DNA from: Nitrospirota bacterium
GTDB lineage: Bacteria; Nitrospirota; Thermodesulfovibrionia; Thermodesulfovibrionales; Dissulfurispiraceae
Length of the DNA stretch: 64,000 nucleotides
Direction of reading: 5' to 3'
Assembly (NCBI GenBank): GCA_040752355.1
Contig: JBFMHE010000013.1
Coordinates: 44,548 to 108,547, forward strand
A program made the translations under genes and the position numbers. Below, one piece after another: positions 16,741 through 24,825 of this stretch; position 1 is the stretch's first letter; the number at the start of each line of letters is the position of its first letter. The notes beneath the pieces were generated by a model, which was not told the DNA's origin, did no database searches, and worked only from the letters and a program-made list of their open reading frames with translations.

Positions 16741-18626
16741 TGAGCAAGAGGATCCTGATAAACGCCTTGTATCCCGAAGAGAAGAGAGTGGCTATTGTCG
16801 AAGGCGACAGGCTGATCGATTTCTACGTGGAGGTCGCTGCGCGCGAGCAGCTCAAGGGCAATATCTACAAGGGGGTCGTTGTCCGCGTCGAGCCCGGGCT
16901 CCAGGCGGCATTCGTCGATTTCGGGCAGAAGAAGCACGGCTTCCTCCAGATGCGCGAGCTGCAGCCCGAGTATTACCATAAGGGAAAAGGGAAAGAGAAA
17001 GATAAAGATAAAGAAAAGAAAGAGGGGAGGCGTCCGAGGATACAGGACGTCCTCGTGAAGGGTCAGGAGCTCATCGTCCAGGTCGAGAAGGACGAGCGGG
17101 ACACGAAGGGAGCGAGCCTGACCACCTACATCTCGCTGCCGGGCCGTTTCATCGTGATGATGCCGGGACAGGAGCGGATGATCGGCATCTCGCGGAAGAT
17201 CGAGGGGCGCGAGGACCGGGAGCGGCTGAAGGGCCTCTTTTCCTCTCTCAAGCTTCCGAAGAACATAGGCTTCATCCTCAGGACCGCCTCGGGCGACACG
17301 ACGAGCGAGGAGCTGGATACCGATCTCAAGTACCTCACCAAATTGTGGAACAAGATAAAGGCCGAGTCGAAAAAGGCGGCTCCTCCCGCGCTCATCTATA
17401 AAGAGCATGATATAGCGGTGAAGACCGTGAGGGACTATCTCACCTCGGATGTGGCCGAGGTGCTCGTCGATGATGCGGAGGCGTACCGCATGATAAAGGA
17501 TTTTCTGCGGAAGACCATGCCGGGCCGCAAGGTCAATATCAAGCACTACCGCGACCGGCGGCCCATCTTCTCGTCCTATGCCATCGAGGAGCAGATCGCC
17601 AAGATCAACGAGCGGTTCGTTTCTCTTCCCTCCCAGGGGTACATCGTCTTCGACCGGACCGAGGCGCTTACCGCCATCGACGTCAACTCGGGCAGGAGCA
17701 GGAAAGAGGAGCACATCGAGGCCACGGCGTTCAGGACCAACCTCGAGGCAGCGGATGAGGTAGCCCGCCAGCTGCGGATGCGGGACATCGGCGGCCTGGT
17801 GATTATCGACTTCATCGATATGGAGTCCTCGAAGAACCGGAGGGAGGTGGAGCGCCGGTTCCGCAACGCCTTGAGCACGGACAAGGCCCATTTCGATATT
17901 ACGGGGATATCGAGGTTCGGCATCGTCGAGATGACGCGGGAGCGCCTCAGGACCGCCTACGCCGACTCGATGACCAGGAGCTGTCCGCTCTGCGGCGGCG
18001 CCGGCGTCCTGAAGGCCGACGACAGCCTCGCGATCGCCGCGCTCAGGGATATGCACAACCGCGCTGCCGATGCTGCGGCAGAGGGTACCTTGAGAGGCAT
18101 CACCTGCCGCCTGCCGGTCGAGAGCGCGAACTACCTCATCAACAGCAAGAGGGCCGACATCCTGGAGCTCGAGAAGTCGTTCGGCATCGCTATCTCCGTT
18201 ATCGGCGACACGAAGCTCTCGCCCGGGCAGTTCTCTGTCGATCTCGATCTGCAGAGAGAGGCTGCAAAGGGAGGCGAGGCTGCAGTGAAGGAGACGAAAG
18301 AGGCGCAGCCGTGCCCGCCGCAGCCCCGGCAGCAGGCAAAGCAGACCGGTGAGGTCCCGGAGCAGGAGAGGGAGGTTCAGACAAAAGATGCTGCTGCGAC
18401 CGGGCCCGAGGCACAGGGCCGCCCGTCGAAGCGTTCGCGGCGGAGGGGGCGGCGCTCGAGAGACCGCCGGAAAAAAGAGCAGGCGAAGGTCAACGCCGCA
18501 GGCAGTCCTGCCGAGAGCAGCGCCGGGAATGGAGCTGGAGGTGCGGATTCGGGCCCTGAGGCTAACTACCTCGACCGGACCGTCGAGCAGTTCGAAGGCC
18601 AGAACGAGCTCCAGACAGAAGAATAG
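16740..18626 (+). CDS. Ribonuclease E/G family endoribonuclease
   Basis: A 628-residue enzyme. The N-terminal S1 domain (about residues 35-130) contains GNIYKGVVVRVEPGLQAAF and DFGQKKHGFLQM, interrupted by a lysine-rich insert near residue 82 (16979-17023). The nuclease core has YIVFDRTEALTAIDVNSGRS with the metal-binding DVNSG (about 312), IDFIDMESSKNRREVERRFR and the zinc-link motif SCPLCGGAG (about 415), as in RNase G/E. The C-terminal 100 residues are Gln/Arg/Lys-rich with RSRRRGRRSRDRRKKEQ, likely an RNA-binding tail. It processes rRNA and degrades mRNA. Length lies between RNase G and E. It is coupled to the small gene upstream and followed by HPF-CSD. Confidence 0.92.
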   Translation: MSKRILINALYPEEKRVAIVEGDRLIDFYVEVAAREQLKGNIYKGVVVRVEPGLQAAFVDFGQKKHGFLQMRELQPEYYHKGKGKEKDKDKEKKEGRRPRIQDVLVKGQELIVQVEKDERDTKGASLTTYISLPGRFIVMMPGQERMIGISRKIEGREDRERLKGLFSSLKLPKNIGFILRTASGDTTSEELDTDLKYLTKLWNKIKAESKKAAPPALIYKEHDIAVKTVRDYLTSDVAEVLVDDAEAYRMIKDFLRKTMPGRKVNIKHYRDRRPIFSSYAIEEQIAKINERFVSLPSQGYIVFDRTEALTAIDVNSGRSRKEEHIEATAFRTNLEAADEVARQLRMRDIGGLVIIDFIDMESSKNRREVERRFRNALSTDKAHFDITGISRFGIVEMTRERLRTAYADSMTRSCPLCGGAGVLKADDSLAIAALRDMHNRAADAAAEGTLRGITCRLPVESANYLINSKRADILELEKSFGIAISVIGDTKLSPGQFSVDLDLQREAAKGGEAAVKETKEAQPCPPQPRQQAKQTGEVPEQEREVQTKDAAATGPEAQGRPSKRSRRRGRRSRDRRKKEQAKVNAAGSPAESSAGNGAGGADSGPEANYLDRTVEQFEGQNELQTEE

Positions 18627-18636
18627 ATGCGGCAAA

Positions 18637-18665
18637 TTGACAAAGCCCATCCCTGTTGCTAGACT
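18637..18665 (+). promoter_or_regulatory. Sigma-70-type promoter for the HPF-CSD gene
   Basis: TTGACA (18637-18642), a 17-bp spacer and TAGACT (18660-18665) lie just after the RNase stop. The expected transcription start is about 48 nt before the ATG at 18721, so the hibernation factor has its own promoter besides any read-through. Confidence 0.7.
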
Positions 18666-18720
18666 GGGGGTAGGAGACGCAGCGAGACCGTGTCTCATGA
18701 GGCCGTTCGGAGGTATCTTA

Positions 18721-19284
18721 ATGAGCCCCCGCTTGCAGATTACCGCTCGCGACATGGAGCTGAGCGACTGGATCAGAGACGAGATAACCAGGAAGGCCGA
18801 TAAGCTCGACGAATTTTACGACCGGATCATCTGGTGCAGGGTAGTGGTCGAGGCCCCGCACCGCCACCGCAGAGAGGGAGCGCCGTATAACGTCCGTATT
18901 TTCATCCTGGTGCCGGGCAGTGAGATCAACGTGGAGCGGGAGCCCAACCAGGACTTTCAGGCGGCTATCAGAGACGCCTTTGATGCGGCATACCGGCAGC
19001 TCGAGGACTTTTCACAACGCCGGCGCGGCGAGGTGAAGCAGCACGAGGAGCCTCCCCATGCCCGGGTGAGCGCCGTCTTCCCCGAGAAAGGGTACGGTCT
19101 TCTCATGACGCCGGACGGCACCGAAGTATACTTTCACGAGCACAGCCTGCTGAACCACGACCTGAAGCACCTCGAGATAGGCACTGAAGTGCGCTTTGCC
19201 GAAGAGCGGGGAGAAAAGGGACCCCAGGCAAGCTCGGTCACTGTTCTGAAAGAGAAGAGGATCATTCACAAGCTGGAGGAGTGA
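18721..19284 (+). CDS. HPF/RaiA ribosome-associated protein fused to cold-shock domain
   Basis: A 187-residue two-domain protein. The N-terminal S30AE part (about 1-100) has LQITARDMELSDWIRDEITR, a conserved basic patch APHRHRREGAPYNVRI, and ends FDAAYRQLEDFSQRRR. The C-terminal part (about 108-175) is a cold-shock domain: ARVSAVFPEKGYGLLMTPDG followed by EVYFHEHSL, with the aromatic RNA-binding positions kept (YGLL, VYFHEHS). The start at 18721 has GGAGGT (18709-18714) at ideal spacing; the frame is open far upstream into the RNase gene, but those codons are shadow. Likely role: protecting idle ribosomes and binding RNA under stress. HPF plus CSD fusions are known in related bacteria. Confidence 0.85.
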   Translation: MSPRLQITARDMELSDWIRDEITRKADKLDEFYDRIIWCRVVVEAPHRHRREGAPYNVRIFILVPGSEINVEREPNQDFQAAIRDAFDAAYRQLEDFSQRRRGEVKQHEEPPHARVSAVFPEKGYGLLMTPDGTEVYFHEHSLLNHDLKHLEIGTEVRFAEERGEKGPQASSVTVLKEKRIIHKLEE

Positions 19285-19286
19285 AC

Positions 19287-19322
19287 GGGAGCCGGACTCG
19301 GCCGGCCCCCCTTTCCATTTTT
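19287..19322 (+). terminator. Probable intrinsic terminator after the HPF-CSD gene
   Basis: Arms GGGAGCCGG (19287-19295) and CCGGCCCCC (19302-19310, one mismatch) are followed by a T-rich run (CTTTCCATTTTTATT). It lies 3 bp after the stop codon. Confidence 0.55.
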
Positions 19323-19389
19323 ATTGAACGTTGAACATTGTTTCCTTCGAGTCTCTCATCCCTCCGCTCTGAACGGTCGTGACGACCGT

Positions 19390-19935
19390 TCAGGTCCCTC
19401 TGTCGGCATTCGGCGGCAACATCAACGGTACCGATGAAGTAAAGGTGCTGCCGTTGCGCTTCACCGTTACCCGCGGATTTCCGATAACCGCTCCGTTGTG
19501 TCTGATTTTCCTCGCCTCGGTCACGCTCACCGTGTCGGCGGGATTCGGCGTGAGCACTGCATAGGTGGTGTTCAGGCTGACCGCATCTCCCGGTCGCACT
19601 GCTGCCGGGGTTGCGAAAGCATCCTCTATCCTGAGCACGGACCCTGAGGCAGGCCGGTAGTTGTACTGCCGCGCGGTCGTCTGCCTGTCCCTCTTAACGT
19701 CCTGCGTGTAATGCCCGATGGCGCCGCGCACCAGGGCGCCGACGAGCCCGCCGATTACCGCTGATCCGGTCTTCGCACCTTCGCTGCCCAAGAGTGCGCC
19801 CGCAGCCGCGCCGGTTGCGGCCCCGATTCCCGCCCCTGTCGCCGCTCCTCTGTGCTGCTGCGGAATGCTCTGACAACCGAGGACACTCAGCGCAAAAAGC
19901 ATAACGATAAAGATCGAAACGACTCTTGTCCGCAT
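19390..19935 (-). CDS. Glycine-zipper outer-membrane lipoprotein
   Basis: A 181-residue protein with a lipoprotein signal: RVVSIFIVMLFALSVLGCQS, lipobox LSVLGC with Cys 21. Behind it is a glycine-zipper segment RGAATGAGIGAATGAAAGAL and GSAVIGGLVGALVRGAIG (about residues 30-72), typical of SlyB/OsmB/YMGG-like proteins. The C-terminal half (about 90-181) is a soluble beta-rich domain with ASGSVLRIEDAFATPAAVRPG. It is probably anchored in the outer membrane and may support envelope integrity. It marks the left side of the lower-GC surface locus and is transcribed away from it across a 492-bp gap. Confidence 0.8.
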   Translation of the reverse strand: MRTRVVSIFIVMLFALSVLGCQSIPQQHRGAATGAGIGAATGAAAGALLGSEGAKTGSAVIGGLVGALVRGAIGHYTQDVKRDRQTTARQYNYRPASGSVLRIEDAFATPAAVRPGDAVSLNTTYAVLTPNPADTVSVTEARKIRHNGAVIGNPRVTVKRNGSTFTSSVPLMLPPNADRGT

Positions 19936-20238
19936 AAAGCACCTCCTCTACTGAACTTCAGGTGTACGGTTGATGATTGAAAAATCGACGAAGTTTCAGC
20001 CAGTACACAGAAACCGGTCATCATCAATCCTCAATCGAAACCAGGCGTGCTCTCTTCCTTAAACTATGAAGCCTTGCTGAATGACCTGCAGTAAAAAGAA
20101 GAGGGGGCAAGGTGAAAAGAGATGCCTGTTTTTCCTCAATAAAATGACCCCGGTAAGCGCGTGTGGCTTTTCATGAATAGTGCAACGACTGCCTTGCCGG
20201 ACGCTCTCTCCTCGTGTGCCCCCTCAACAGCCTTCCGG

Positions 20239-20276
20239 AATCCGTGACCAATCCGTGACCCCCCTTCTGGTATCTT
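20239..20276 (+). promoter_or_regulatory. Tandem 11-bp operator plus extended -10 (site 1)
   Basis: AATCCGTGACC occurs twice without a gap (20239-20249 and 20250-20260). Exactly 10 bp later comes TGG-TATCTT (20268-20276), an extended -10. The same arrangement occurs upstream of the paralogous gene at 24844. Direct repeats one helical turn apart, just before -10, are the known target layout of SARP-type activators; a BTAD-domain regulator is encoded at 30454. The rest of the 492-bp gap (19936-20427) shows no gene. Confidence 0.65.
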
Positions 20277-20409
20277 CATTCCTGAAAGGGCAAGTTTTCG
20301 AGAAGTGAGCGTTCCTCCTTCTCGTGCGCATAAACGCCTCGAAGTCTGAGCAGAGGAGGTAGAGAGAGGAGGCGTGGTATCGCAGCAGAATTTCACCAAG
20401 ATCATCTTG

Positions 20410-20909
20410 ACGTGGAGGAGAGGCATTATGAGGACGTTATTCATCTTTTTTTGTGCAGTCGTTCTGGCAATGGCTCTATGCGGGACTGAGGGAGCCCATG
20501 CCCTTGAGCTGATGACGAACGGCGGCTTTGAGACCGGGGATCTGACGGGCTGGTCCCATTACGGCGACACGAGTTATTCAGGCGTGGACGGCGCTAAGCC
20601 GCACACCGGCAGGTATGGCTTTTATGCCGGTCCGACGAGCGACATGGCCTTTCTCGATCAGAGCCTTCAGACCGTAGCTGGGCAGGAGTATACATTGAGC
20701 TTCTGGATGAGCAGGGACCCGCAGGGCAGTCCTTTTGAAGAGCCGTTCAACTGGTTCACGGCCCTGTGGGACGGCGTGCCTGTGCTTGACAGGGGAAACT
20801 TCTTTGAGCAGGACTATACGTTGTATTCCTTCACCGTACAGGCAGCATCAACCGGATCCCTGCTCACCTTCGGCCTCTTCGATTCACAGTCGTTCATCAA
20901 CCTTGATGA
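20410..20909 (+). repeat. Direct repeat 1 of PEP-CTERM gene duplication
   Basis: A 500-bp tract starting 18 bp before the ATG and matching 24826-25325 without gaps; I count about three substitutions. The tract ends near the sorting signal, where the two genes diverge. The copies are in the same orientation 4.4 kb apart. Confidence 0.85.
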
Positions 20910-21027
20910 CGTCTCGGTGACGGGTCCCGATGTTCCGCCTTCTGCGGTGCCTGAGCCGGGCACTATAGTGCTGCTTGGAGCAGGGCTGGGCGGCATCATC
21001 GTAGCACGCAGGATATCCAGGGCGTAG
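20428..21027 (+). CDS. PEP-CTERM sorting-domain protein, copy 1
   Basis: A 199-residue secreted protein. The signal peptide is MRTLFIFFCAVVLAMALCGT... with cleavage near AHA. A carbohydrate-binding-like beta-sandwich follows (LMTNGGFETGDLTGWSHYGD; QSLQTVAGQEYTLSFWMSRD; FINLDDVSVTGPD). The C-terminus has VPEPGTIVLLGAGLGGIIVA then RRISRA, i.e. the PEP motif, a hydrophobic helix and a basic tail recognised by exosortase. No exosortase is in the window. GGAGGAG precedes the ATG by 7 nt, and a tandem-repeat operator lies upstream. Bases 20410-20909 are nearly identical (about three mismatches) to 24826-25325. Likely exported to the surface or matrix. Confidence 0.85.
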   Translation: MRTLFIFFCAVVLAMALCGTEGAHALELMTNGGFETGDLTGWSHYGDTSYSGVDGAKPHTGRYGFYAGPTSDMAFLDQSLQTVAGQEYTLSFWMSRDPQGSPFEEPFNWFTALWDGVPVLDRGNFFEQDYTLYSFTVQAASTGSLLTFGLFDSQSFINLDDVSVTGPDVPPSAVPEPGTIVLLGAGLGGIIVARRISRA

Positions 21028-21079
21028 CAGAAAGATAAAGAGCAGGACTACTTCAATTTTAAAAAAGAGGAGAAAAGAG

Positions 21080-22978
21080 ATGAGGAAGATGGGAGTACTC
21101 AGTGTATTAATTTTTTGTATGATCTTTATGGCAGTGCAGAGTGCATCGGCTGAAGCGGTGGTCAAGCAGCTCTATTACCAGAAGAAGCTGACGACAGCGC
21201 CGGCAGGCAGCACAACTTCAACGCCGGTGAACTTCACCTTCAGCCTCTGGGATGATCCGGCAGCGGGGACCAGTGTATGGGAGGAGACCAAGGCCATTTC
21301 AGTGACGAGCACGACACGTCTGATCAGCACGTATCTGGGGGACACGGTTTCTTTTGATTCACGGCTGGTGGATTTCTCCGAGCAGCTGTGGGTGCAGGTG
21401 CAGGACAGTAGTGGAGCGGTGATCGGGACAAGAGAGAGGCTGGGGGTCGTGCCGTATGCCCTGTTCAGTGCAACGAGCGATGTGCCGGGAGTGCCGGGGC
21501 CGCAGGGAGAGCCCGGACCGATGGGACCCCAGGGTATACGAGGTATACAGGGTGAGACAGGACCCGTGGGGCCTCAAGGACTCAAAGGTGATACCGGTTT
21601 GACTGGAGCCACTGGTCCGCAGGGACCCAAAGGAGATACCGGACCTCAAGGACCGCAAGGCATACAGGGAGTAAAGGGAGATAAAGGCGATACAGGAGCA
21701 CAGGGAATACAGGGTCCAAAAGGTGATACCGGGGCAACAGGTGCAACAGGTCCTCAAGGAGTAGCAGGACCGATTGGACCAAAGGGTGATACCGGTGCGA
21801 CCGGAGCAGTTGGGCCACAAGGTCCGAAGGGACTGACCGGTGATACCGGTCCTCAAGGCCCTATTGGTTTGACTGGCCCGCAGGGACCGGCTGGCTTCGT
21901 AACCTTGCCCTATGCGGCGACTGCAAACACAGTTTCCACTGCCTTTTGGCTTAGCAATAACTCCGGGCATGTAATACGGGGGGAATCTACCAATTATACT
22001 GCAATATATGGGTCATCCACCAATTATATAGGTGTGGGAGGCAGTACTACAGATGGGTACGGTGTATATGGCTATGCGAGTGGATCAGGCCTTGCAGGAT
22101 ACTTCATTGGCAATACCAGTGTGTATGGTGAGCAGACGGTATCCGGCAATATCACCTCGCAGGGGACAATCACGGGGAAAACTTTCAGCGGCGATGGATC
22201 GGGGCTCAGCAAGGTAAACGCCGAAACCCTTGATGGTCAGCACGCAAGCGACATTATTAACGCTGCGGCGGATGAGAAGAGAACGGCGATCACCTCATTG
22301 CCCTACACCATCAGCACGTCCGGCTCATACTATCTTACCGGCAATCTCACCTCCACAGGAAAAGGCATCACGGTGAATGCAGACAACGTGACCATAGACT
22401 TCAACGGCTTCACCATCACCGGCCCCGGCAAGACGTCGGGTTACTACGCAAGCTGGTACGGCATCAGTATGGGGGGAAGCAACATAGAAGTCAGAAACGG
22501 CACCGTCAGGAGTTTTCGAGGTTCCGGAATCTCTGGTTCTACTGGAAAAGGAAACAGAATCATAAGCATGAGGGTTATGGAAAATGCTGGAAACGGTATT
22601 ATACAAGGCAACAATGTTCTTGTACGTGACTGCTCTGCATACAATAATGACGCTCATGGCATACGTGTCGATGGCGGCTCAACGGTAAGCGGCAATACTG
22701 CATCCGATAATGGGTATAGCGGCATATATGCCTCAGGCTCAACGATAATCGGCAATGCGGCAGACGGTAACCAGAGCCATGGCATAGAGGCAGAAGACAG
22801 TTTAGTGAAGAACAATTCTGCTCGCTCTAACGGCCAAGATGGCATTCATTTTATTAACTATGGCCGTTGCCTCGTGGATGGGAATTTCGCCCTTGGCAAT
22901 AGCCAATCCGGCCCCGGTGCAGGCCTGAACATGGGCACATGTACATTCTGCACCCCCGGTCTCAACCATGCACCCTAA
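21080..22978 (+). CDS. Collagen-like secreted protein with beta-helix C-terminus
   Basis: A 632-residue protein in three parts. (1) Signal peptide (about residues 1-24) and an N-terminal module (25-135; [29 protein letters not shown]) shared with two downstream genes. (2) About 125 residues of Gly-X-Y collagen repeats rich in GPQG, GDTG and GATG (about 136-270). (3) A variable region, then a NosD-like right-handed beta-helix (about 395-632; NVTIDFNGFTITGPG, GSNIEVRNGTVRSFRG, NRIISMRVMENAGNG). Such trimeric stalks usually display the C-terminal head on the cell surface. It follows the PEP-CTERM gene by 52 bp and overlaps closely with the peptidase gene downstream. AT content is higher than in flanking housekeeping genes. 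Confidence 0.85.
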   Translation: MRKMGVLSVLIFCMIFMAVQSASAEAVVKQLYYQKKLTTAPAGSTTSTPVNFTFSLWDDPAAGTSVWEETKAISVTSTTRLISTYLGDTVSFDSRLVDFSEQLWVQVQDSSGAVIGTRERLGVVPYALFSATSDVPGVPGPQGEPGPMGPQGIRGIQGETGPVGPQGLKGDTGLTGATGPQGPKGDTGPQGPQGIQGVKGDKGDTGAQGIQGPKGDTGATGATGPQGVAGPIGPKGDTGATGAVGPQGPKGLTGDTGPQGPIGLTGPQGPAGFVTLPYAATANTVSTAFWLSNNSGHVIRGESTNYTAIYGSSTNYIGVGGSTTDGYGVYGYASGSGLAGYFIGNTSVYGEQTVSGNITSQGTITGKTFSGDGSGLSKVNAETLDGQHASDIINAAADEKRTAITSLPYTISTSGSYYLTGNLTSTGKGITVNADNVTIDFNGFTITGPGKTSGYYASWYGISMGGSNIEVRNGTVRSFRGSGISGSTGKGNRIISMRVMENAGNGIIQGNNVLVRDCSAYNNDAHGIRVDGGSTVSGNTASDNGYSGIYASGSTIIGNAADGNQSHGIEAEDSLVKNNSARSNGQDGIHFINYGRCLVDGNFALGNSQSGPGAGLNMGTCTFCTPGLNHAP

Positions 22979-22993
22979 GCGGAAAAAGAGAAC

Positions 22994-23476
22994 ATGAAGC
23001 TGGTTTTATTGCTCATGCTTGTGATCCACCTTCTTCCACGGAACGCAAGGGCCGAGTTCAGAGGGTACACGGTAGCAGGGGACTCGATGTCCCCTGCCCT
23101 TGTATCCGGAGACAAGGTAGTCGTCGACACCGACCTGAAAGGTCCGGTGCAGCGCGGCGACCTTGTAGCAATTGGCTTCAGCACCTCATCGACTCCCATG
23201 GTGAAGCGGGTGGCTGCTGTCCCGGGAGACAGGATTGAATTCAGGGACAACGCCGTATGGGTAAACGGGCGGAAGGTCCGCGAGATCGACCGGCAGCGGT
23301 GGCAATCGACCATCAAGCAGATCGAATTTCATGGCCATCGGATACCCGAGCAGCACTATCTCATACTGGGCGACAACCCCCGCAACAGCAGAGACAGCGG
23401 CAGGCTCGGCCTCATCTCCGCTGACCGCCTCAAGGGCAGGGTTGTCAAGGTGAGGAAGGCTGAGGGAGCACAGTGA
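22994..23476 (+). CDS. Small signal peptidase I-like (S26) protein
   Basis: A 160-residue serine peptidase. A hydrophobic N-terminus (MKLVLLLMLVIHLLPRNARA) targets it to the membrane or periplasm. The catalytic serine is in VAGDSMSPALVSGDKV (about residue 31) and the lysine in MVKRVAAVPGDRI (about 73), with the box D motif LGDNPRNSRDSGRLGLI (about 123-140). It is shorter than housekeeping LepB. It lies 15 bp after a collagen-like gene and is probably cotranscribed with it, suggesting a dedicated maturation peptidase for these exported proteins; the related TraF family is an alternative. The N-terminus could be a cleavable signal or a single anchor. Confidence 0.85.
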   Translation: MKLVLLLMLVIHLLPRNARAEFRGYTVAGDSMSPALVSGDKVVVDTDLKGPVQRGDLVAIGFSTSSTPMVKRVAAVPGDRIEFRDNAVWVNGRKVREIDRQRWQSTIKQIEFHGHRIPEQHYLILGDNPRNSRDSGRLGLISADRLKGRVVKVRKAEGAQ

Positions 23477-23524
23477 ATGCCCTCTGGACGCACACGTCGG
23501 AAAGTTCTGCTCTCTCGGCAGGAA

Positions 23525-24679
23525 TTACCGATTTTGCTCTGTATCCAGTATCGCCTTGATCAGGTCCCCCAAGCCTGTAAATCTCACCTGTATGCTGTCA
23601 TACTGCCGGGAAAAAGCCCTCTGGACATCGGAGGCGACTACAAAGTTGCTCCCCTTCGGATACTGCCTTCTGAAGGCCTTGAGATTTGTCACATCAAAGT
23701 CGGATGCCGACCACTTGCATTCAATGGCGACCGGCTCGGATTTGCGCCGTGCCAGCACAAAATCCACCTCGTGGCCGCGTTTATCTCTCCAGTAGAAAAT
23801 GCTGCGGGATTGCGTCTGTGCATGCATTTCGTTCAGAACAAAATGCTCCCACAGCGTACCAAAGTCATCATTGCGCAACTCATGCCATCCCCGTGAATAG
23901 CACATGAAGCCGGTATCGAAGGCATACACTTTGGGCGCCGAGATGATTTCCGCAGGGCGATGGGAGCTGAACGGGCGTATTACATGGACGACAAAAGTCG
24001 CTTCGAGGACGGCCAGGTAATTGGATATGGTCGTCCGGCTGACTTCGCAGGGACGGGCAAAAGCGGTCGCCTCAAAGATCCCCCCGCTTTGGACCATGAG
24101 CAGCTCTGCAAATTTCAGAAACGAGTGCCTCCGCTCAAGCCGGAACAACTCCTGGATGTCTTTTGCCCAGTACGCCTCCATCCATTCCTGGAAATCACGT
24201 TCGGGTATCTTTTCCTCCAAAAAAAACGGCGGGAGGCCGCCGTGCAAAAAACGGCGCGCGAGCTCAGTACGGCCGAAATCAGTGAGATCTGCAGAAACCA
24301 TAGGTGTCAGCCATAGCTCATATTTTCTGCCGGCCAGGGTATCCTTGAACTTTGCCGAAGCGCCGAGCGTGGACGACCCTGTAGCCAGTATCTTCGTGCC
24401 GGGATAATGGTCTGCTGCGATTTTCAGGATTTCGGAGGGGTTGTCAAGGCGGTGGACTTCATCCAGCACGAGCGTACGCCCCTTGACATCGTCCAGGAAC
24501 GATTGCGGATCCTCCATCATACGCCGGACCCTCGGCAGCTCGCAGTCGAAATACTCGATGTGGGGGAAGCTCTGGCAAAGCATGGTTTTGCCGGCACGGC
24601 GGACGCCGGAAAGCCAGAGGATTGGCCGCTCTCTTAATCCCTTTTTTATTCTCTCAAGCCAAAAGCGCCTTTGTACCAT
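23525..24679 (-). CDS. AAA ATPase with DUF4143 domain
   Basis: A 384-residue protein. The N-terminal ATPase has Walker A WLSGVRRAGKTMLC (about residue 24) and Walker B GRTLVLDEVHRLD (about 67), then ILATGSSTLG (sensor). The C-terminal DUF4143 part has SRTTISNYLAVLEATFVVHV (winged helix) and a nuclease-like ending: FVLNEMHAQ, RDKRGHEVDFVLAR and VAIECKWSASDF (D-E-K pattern of PD-(D/E)xK folds). Function is unproven; such genes are often mobile and toxin-antitoxin-like. The ATG at 24679 is preferred over one six codons upstream. TGATACTA repeats at 24686 and 24702 overlap a TATCAT -10 five nt before the ATG, suggesting an operator. It splits the surface locus on the opposite strand. Confidence 0.82.
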   Translation of the reverse strand: MVQRRFWLERIKKGLRERPILWLSGVRRAGKTMLCQSFPHIEYFDCELPRVRRMMEDPQSFLDDVKGRTLVLDEVHRLDNPSEILKIAADHYPGTKILATGSSTLGASAKFKDTLAGRKYELWLTPMVSADLTDFGRTELARRFLHGGLPPFFLEEKIPERDFQEWMEAYWAKDIQELFRLERRHSFLKFAELLMVQSGGIFEATAFARPCEVSRTTISNYLAVLEATFVVHVIRPFSSHRPAEIISAPKVYAFDTGFMCYSRGWHELRNDDFGTLWEHFVLNEMHAQTQSRSIFYWRDKRGHEVDFVLARRKSEPVAIECKWSASDFDVTNLKAFRRQYPKGSNFVVASDVQRAFSRQYDSIQVRFTGLGDLIKAILDTEQNR

Positions 24680-24685
24680 ATGCAA

Positions 24686-24709
24686 TGATACTAGCATATA
24701 GTGATACTA
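24686..24709 (-). promoter_or_regulatory. Direct repeats over the AAA/DUF4143 promoter
   Basis: TGATACTA occurs at 24686-24693 and 24702-24709 (16-bp period). The first copy overlaps a minus-strand TATCAT whose last base is 5 nt from the start codon. This could be an operator for autoregulation; no regulator is identified. Confidence 0.4.
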
Positions 24710-24762
24710 ATTGAAAAGATACTTGCATTTGTAGCCCCTTTTTTCATCTTGGAGCAGAGGGG

Positions 24763-24800
24763 AATCCGTGACTGATCCGTGACTTCCTCTCTGGTATCAT
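24763..24800 (+). promoter_or_regulatory. Tandem 11-bp operator plus extended -10 (site 2)
   Basis: AATCCGTGACT (24763-24773) is followed directly by GATCCGTGACT (24774-24784), then 10 bp to TGG-TATCAT (24792-24800). Repeat sequence, 11-bp period and distance to -10 match the site at 20239. The surrounding bases differ, so the signal is conserved beyond the background of the duplication, which starts only at 24826. Confidence 0.65.
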
Positions 24801-24825
24801 CCACTCAGGTTCTAAGATCATTGCA

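Noticed and set aside
21480..21890. Periodic DNA in collagen-like genes as a possible CRISPR or minisatellite
   Set aside because: The 9-18-bp periodicity follows Gly-X-Y codons in an open signal-peptide frame; there are no unique spacers of constant length.
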